In this document: one piece after another, positions 27,715 through 31,803 of the stretch
Layout: every line of letters starts with the position of its first letter
Numbering within the stretch: position 1 is the stretch's first letter
Assembly (NCBI GenBank): GCA_032718475.1
Contig: JAUCBJ010004260.1
Span: 1 to 31,803 of the forward strand
Direction of reading: 5' to 3'
From: Nemertoderma westbladi
Taxonomy: Eukaryota; Xenacoelomorpha; Nemertodermatida; Nemertodermatidae
DNA: 31,803 bases
The notes under the pieces: model-generated
The model's database searches: none
The model's input: the letters and a program-made list of their open reading frames with translations, nothing else
What the model was told of the DNA's origin: nothing
Made by a program: the position numbers and the translations under genes

Positions 27715-28650
27715 GGAAACCGAACTCTCTAACTCAATCAGTAATTCGCACGGATATGCACCTGCAATAATTGCATTCGCACAATACTGCACAACAGAAT
27801 TCACAAATGCTAGTATAATATTGTAACACATCAAACCAAACTAGAGTATCACACCAAATAATCGCGGGATTGTCAATATTATCTTTTGTCACTGATGCTC
27901 TCCCAGTTGTGCAATTTTACGCTTCACGTATCGCTAGCTTACGGATTATACCACACGCGGGGGACGTAAGTCTTACTGCTAAACACGTTTGGAGAATTAT
28001 CGCATAGGGAACATTGTAATGTTTCAAATCCTTTGACCATTCGTCGATAAAGCATTCAGTTCTCAATATCAAACAAAACAAAAACATATGTAAATAACAC
28101 AACAATAGTTCTACACGTAATTGAAGTACTTTACTTACACGGAAACTGTTGGACGCAGTAAGTATAGTAAAGTGATCAGTTTCACTACAGCCTACTGTAA
28201 CCAACCATTCGATGTTATGATGGTAATATAATTGATTGTACGGGGGGGGGGGGGGGGGGGGCACTGTCTTGGGGGCAGTGTTGGAAAAGAGTATTTCACT
28301 GTCAAGGCATTTATAGGAGGGTAACCTACAGATGCCGTTACGAGTCTGTCTGTAACTCTTATGAGTGTTATCAAGTGCCTTGGGGTACCTGCCGCACAGC
28401 AGGAACACTCACGAAAGTTTGGGGGTATATAAAAAAAAATATAAGATTTCTGTATACAGTTAGCATTTGCAGCAAAAATGGGTGCAGGTGCTCCTGGGCC
28501 GCCGCTGCCAAGGGGCCGTCAGGTGTTTTTGTTGTATAATGTAATATTAATTAATTAATTAATTGTATAATATATAATGTATAAAATACATTATTTTCTA
28601 CATTATTTCAAGGCTTGCGTTTATGGACGTATTAATCAGTAGTACATTAG
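27715..28650. other. Unassigned region with a 20-G run
   Basis: No gene supported. The minus-strand open frames 28408-27917 and 28374-28192 include the translation of a pure G20 run (28242-28261) and lack family motifs. AT tracts (TTAATTAATTAATTAA, 28545-28562) and a GC-rich patch (28478-28520) are present. Confidence 0.5.
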
Positions 28651-28652
28651 TA

Positions 28653-29162
28653 CACCATGTCCCAGAATATAGTGTCGTAATTCAGTGACACGCCCCCCCC
28701 CCCCCCCCCCATAATTTTTCTACAAATCGTAATGAGATTGAATGAAATTTGAAACAGAGATAGTTTCACCTCCCAACCACTGACTTGGTGAGCCAGAATT
28801 TTTATTTTTGCTTTCAATCTTTAGCTACAAGCGTTTAAAAAAAGTGTCTCCAGCGATATTACACCAGTTACACCGCAGTTATTCTTCTACCTTATGTTGG
28901 TACCAATGGAAAATGGCCCTGCAAGGATTTCAAATATGAAACACAATTTGAATTTCGTTGAAAAATAGCTGAGATATGGGCGTTCAAATGTTGCATGGTT
29001 ATGCACCTGCGCGAGGCTATTTTATTCTATTTAATAAATGCATCATAATCTGATTACGATGCAATGATGCAATCTCATTACGAGTTGTAGAAAAATTAGG
29101 GGGGGGGGGGGGGGGGGTGGGGCGTGTCACTGAATTACGACACTATATTCTGGGACATGGTG
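28653..29162. mobile_element. Fold-back MITE with C/G-homopolymer arms, TA target
   Basis: The left arm is CACCATGTCCCAGAATATAG from 28653, continuing TGTCGTAATTCAGTGACACG, a C18 run (28693-28710), then ATAATTTTTCTACAAATCGT and AATGAGATTG. The right arm is the inverse, ending at 29162, with a G19 run (29099-29117). TA on both sides (28651-28652 and 29163-29164) suggests a TA target duplication. The arms match over roughly 90 bp in a 510-bp element, so it can fold into a long hairpin. No coding region. Confidence 0.88.
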
Positions 29163-29164
29163 TA

Positions 29165-29867
29165 TTTAGTATTGTAACTGCAACTGTGTTGTTAATAATA
29201 TCTCTCATAATTCTATACAGTATTTGCGGCTAATACATTTTACTACTTTAGTATTTTAATTAATTCGTTAAACTAGTTTTAATTTATTAATTATTATTAT
29301 ATTATTTATTTCGACATAAAATATCCGTATATAAAAAAGTTATAAAAAGTGTAAATAGAAAAGTTTCCAAAAGTTATCATTAATTTATTTTGCTCATTTA
29401 CAAATTTATAATATCTTAATTTTAGTTACTTATTGCAGGTTATGTTTCATTTTGTTTTATAGTTTCGGTTTTTAATTTTTCACTTTGTCGCACAAACTTA
29501 AATTTGTAAAAAAAAAAAGCTCTGTTAGGCCGCAATGCATAAGCAATGTATAACACAGATACAACAGGGGTGGAGGGGGGGGGGGGGGGGGGGCAGTGGA
29601 AAAGTGCACCCGGGCCGCCATGTCCTTAATCCGCCCCTGCCAATCTCACGAAGATTTATAGAAAATGTTGTGGAGTGCTGGGAGTGTGTCACTGATTTAC
29701 AGTACTATGCTGAAGACGTCACAGAAGAGAGGAAATATCACATAATTATCTGTCAATATATAATTAGTTTAATTATTATTTTAGTAAAGTAATTTGTTAT
29801 TGATTTTATTTTCACTGCTACATATGTGGGAATCCACCATTAACAAATACAATATAATAATTCTTAG
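29165..29867. other. Unassigned AT-rich spacer with a G19 run
   Basis: AT-rich sequence without a supported gene. A G19 run lies at 29575-29593. The following AATCCGCCCCTG (ending ~29639) reads inverted as CAGGGGCGGATT, a common hAT terminus form, and CAGGGGTGGA occurs at 29566; no matching 8-bp duplication was found, so an hAT scrap is only a possibility. Confidence 0.45.
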
Positions 29868-31775
29868 TCTTATGATACATTTTGTATGCATCTCTAGGAA
29901 GTAATATTTTAGATTATTACATATTCATCACCAAAACATCACATTTAACTTAAAATAAAACACACTGAGAAACATTTACTAATGAGATGTTTGTCTAGAG
30001 ACTTGAATGATGAGACTTTTAATTGCTTGATATCTTAGCTGCCAAATATAACAAGCTGTTCTTCTTTTCTATTAGACTTTCTGGTGTGTCAAATTCCACT
30101 ATATGTCCTTCACTCATCACTATTATTCTATCGCAGTTTATAATGGTATCTATCCGATGTGCTATTGTCATAACTGTTGCGTTAGGGAAATTCCTAGAGA
30201 TGGCAGACTGTATAAGTTCATCGGTAAACTGATCAATAGAAGATGTTGCCTCGTCAATTAGAACAACCCTATATTTTCTTAGCATAGCTCTCGCTAAACA
30301 CAGAAGTTGTCTCTCTCCAACACTTAGGTTACTACCACGGCTTTCAACATAAAAAGTTAAGATATCTATTTCCCCTTCTTTGGGAATAATTGAACCATAT
30401 TTATATTTGGACTCAAGTCTCATTTCCAAAAAAGATTTCAATTGAACCCTTTCTAGAGCCTCAATGATCTCAATACTTTCAAACTCATTAAAAGGATCTA
30501 AGTTATATTGCAGAGTGCCTTCAAACAAAACAGGATCTTGTGGAATAACTGCAATTGACTTCCGTAAATCATGCAAACCAATTTCAGTTATATCAACATT
30601 ATCTATAGTGATTAGTCCTTGAGGTTCAACAAGACGAAGTAACACTGTAAATAATGATGATTTTCCGGCTCCGGTGCGCCCAATAATTCCGATCTTCTCA
30701 GAAGATCTTGTTTTAAAGTTTATTCCATGCAACACCTCATCATCTCCATAATTAAGCTTCACATTTTTGAAGGTGATAATTCCAGAATTTGGCCATTTAG
30801 TTGGAATTTGCATGCCAGAAATGTGGAATTGAGCCTCTTGGTCTAATTTATAGTAATCAAGTACTCGTTCAACAGATGTTAAATTAATTTCCAGTAGCGC
30901 TGACAATAATATGAAATATGTGATAAAATTGGTGGTTCCAAACACATATATTACTGCTACAAACAATATCTCCTTAGATACAAAACTATCCATATACAAA
31001 GAAATTAGTAAAACAAATATGCTAAAAATGGCATAAGGAATTGATATACTGATGCTAAGCAACGTAGTAAGATTATGAACCATAAACATTGATTCGGTAT
31101 GATGATCTAAGTGGGAAAAAAAGCGTTTCACGTAAATCGGTTGGACTTCAAATGCTTTTATAATATCACGGCCCTCCATAGTATCAGAAGCATGTTGAAA
31201 TATTGGATTTCTCACTGATGCTTCAATAAACTTAACCTGTTTAAGACTTTTCATAATATACAAACGTATCAAGAAAACCATGATCATTGTAGGGATAGCC
31301 AGCAATAAGGTCCATGGATTAGCTATTCCCGAAAGTAAAACTGCAAGAATGCAACGACTGAATGTATTGACGATTTCAACAATTAAATCTGGTAATATGT
31401 TGTCCATTATTCCAATATCTTTAGAGAATCGGTTGAGTATTCCACCTGCGGGATTCTGTTCAAAGAATTTCATTGGGGCATGAGAAACTCTTTTGAATAT
31501 TTCTCCATGTAATTTATCAGATGCACCTAGTATAGCATGATATATTGCAAACATACCTAATGTACTGCACAGTAAGTATGAGAAAACCAGATATGCATAC
31601 CCAAGTACAATATCTCTCCACTGGCTCTCTATTATTAGTTGGTTTATAATATTATTATTGAATTCAACATAATTTTGTTTTTGTGAATTATTAAATGATT
31701 CTTGAGTAGCCCAACTTACCAACCAATAATCTGACAATGACAGATATATGTATGTTAAAATCCCTGTTGATATTA
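29868..31775. repeat. Segmental duplicate of 15002-17139 (ABCC 3' half and flank)
   Basis: From CTTATGATACAT (29868) to about 31775 the sequence matches 15002-17139 at roughly 98-99%, apart from the 231-bp tandem duplication present only at the first locus. Homology ends abruptly on the right after GTTGATATTAA, where the first locus continues TACCAGAAAACG and this one CCCTATTACTAC. Confidence 0.92.
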
Positions 31776-31803
31776 ACCCTATTACTACCGGGCTATAAAA
31801 TGT
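30019..31803 (-). CDS. Second ABCC (MRP4-like) transporter copy, partial at window edge
   Basis: The stop codon is at 30019-30021. The visible part encodes TMD2 and NBD2 with all ATPase motifs intact: GRTGAGKSS, the PQDPV Q-loop, LSVGERQ, LIDEATSS and AHR. Seven amino-acid differences from the first copy were counted over 572 aa from the Met at 31737. The frame is not closed there; it remains open through the homology break at about 31775 to the edge, reading FYSPVVIGLISTGILTYIYL, which is hydrophobic and plausible for a membrane segment. It may therefore be a full paralogue that is more divergent upstream, a chimera, or a 5'-truncated copy with fortuitous open sequence. Absence of stops over the whole copy suggests constraint or very recent origin. 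Confidence 0.85.
   Translation of the reverse strand, partial: TFYSPVVIGLISTGILTYIYLSLSDYWLVSWATQESFNNSQKQNYVEFNNNIINQLIIESQWRDIVLGYAYLVFSYLLCSTLGMFAIYHAILGASDKLHGEIFKRVSHAPMKFFEQNPAGGILNRFSKDIGIMDNILPDLIVEIVNTFSRCILAVLLSGIANPWTLLLAIPTMIMVFLIRLYIMKSLKQVKFIEASVRNPIFQHASDTMEGRDIIKAFEVQPIYVKRFFSHLDHHTESMFMVHNLTTLLSISISIPYAIFSIFVLLISLYMDSFVSKEILFVAVIYVFGTTNFITYFILLSALLEINLTSVERVLDYYKLDQEAQFHISGMQIPTKWPNSGIITFKNVKLNYGDDEVLHGINFKTRSSEKIGIIGRTGAGKSSLFTVLLRLVEPQGLITIDNVDITEIGLHDLRKSIAVIPQDPVLFEGTLQYNLDPFNEFESIEIIEALERVQLKSFLEMRLESKYKYGSIIPKEGEIDILTFYVESRGSNLSVGERQLLCLARAMLRKYRVVLIDEATSSIDQFTDELIQSAISRNFPNATVMTIAHRIDTIINCDRIIVMSEGHIVEFDTPESLIEKKNSLLYLAAKISSN

Noticed and set aside
27917-28408. Minus-strand open frame of 163 codons with a Pro-rich stretch
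   Set aside because: The proline run is the translation of a G20 homopolymer and the rest has no family resemblance.
29566-29639. Miniature hAT element with CAGGGG ends
   Set aside because: Ends resemble hAT termini but no 8-bp target duplication is present and the interior is mostly a G run; left as an unproven scrap.

Overview
The window is nuclear DNA from an animal, most likely a marine invertebrate. The evidence is spliced eukaryotic gene structure, several clades of non-LTR retrotransposon, many non-autonomous DNA transposons, AT-rich spacers and a recurrent TAGGCCTA-type word. The recurrent word would fit an echinoderm or a related deuterostome, but that placement is inference and weak. 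No prokaryotic operon, CRISPR array, rRNA or tRNA gene was seen.

Layout. (1) 1-802: spacer with a cluster of the 10-bp palindrome CTACGCGTAG. (2) 803-6711: one terminal-inverted-repeat element with a 5-bp target duplication. Its right arm is tandemly duplicated, and it carries a second complete fold-back element (2191-5307). That inner element has ~400-bp inverted arms and contains a 1.1-kb decamer minisatellite. (3) 7336-14880: a nearly full-length non-LTR retrotransposon on the minus strand (ORF1 13951-11633, ORF2 11615-7757), sitting in a tandem repeat. It is broken by two MITEs: a 931-bp element in ORF1 and a 753-bp hAT-type element in ORF2. Removing each MITE plus one target-duplication copy restores the frame exactly, leaving one nonsense codon and one frameshift. 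(4) 15032-21018, minus strand: a short ABCC (MRP4-like) transporter gene. It has a small N-terminal exon (20836-21018), a 1.84-kb intron and one giant 3.6-kb exon (15382-18996), about 1265 aa in total. (5) 21.0-29.9 kb: reverse-transcriptase debris, an 80-bp tandem repeat, a TA-flanked MITE with CAGTA ends, a scrambled RTE-like LINE, an AT microsatellite and a 510-bp fold-back MITE with C/G homopolymer arms. (6) 29868-31803: a second, ~99% identical copy of the 3' half of the ABCC transporter (TMD2 and NBD2). It diverges abruptly near 31775 but stays open to the window edge.

How the parts relate. The only host genes recognised are the two ABCC copies; nearly everything else is mobile DNA, much of it nested and therefore datable by relative order. 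No transposase ORF was recognised in any DNA transposon here, so all appear to depend on proteins encoded elsewhere. I did not find a convincing new multi-gene system. The most informative material is the transposon stratigraphy (an occupied site next to its own empty copy) and the recent, partly divergent ABCC duplication.
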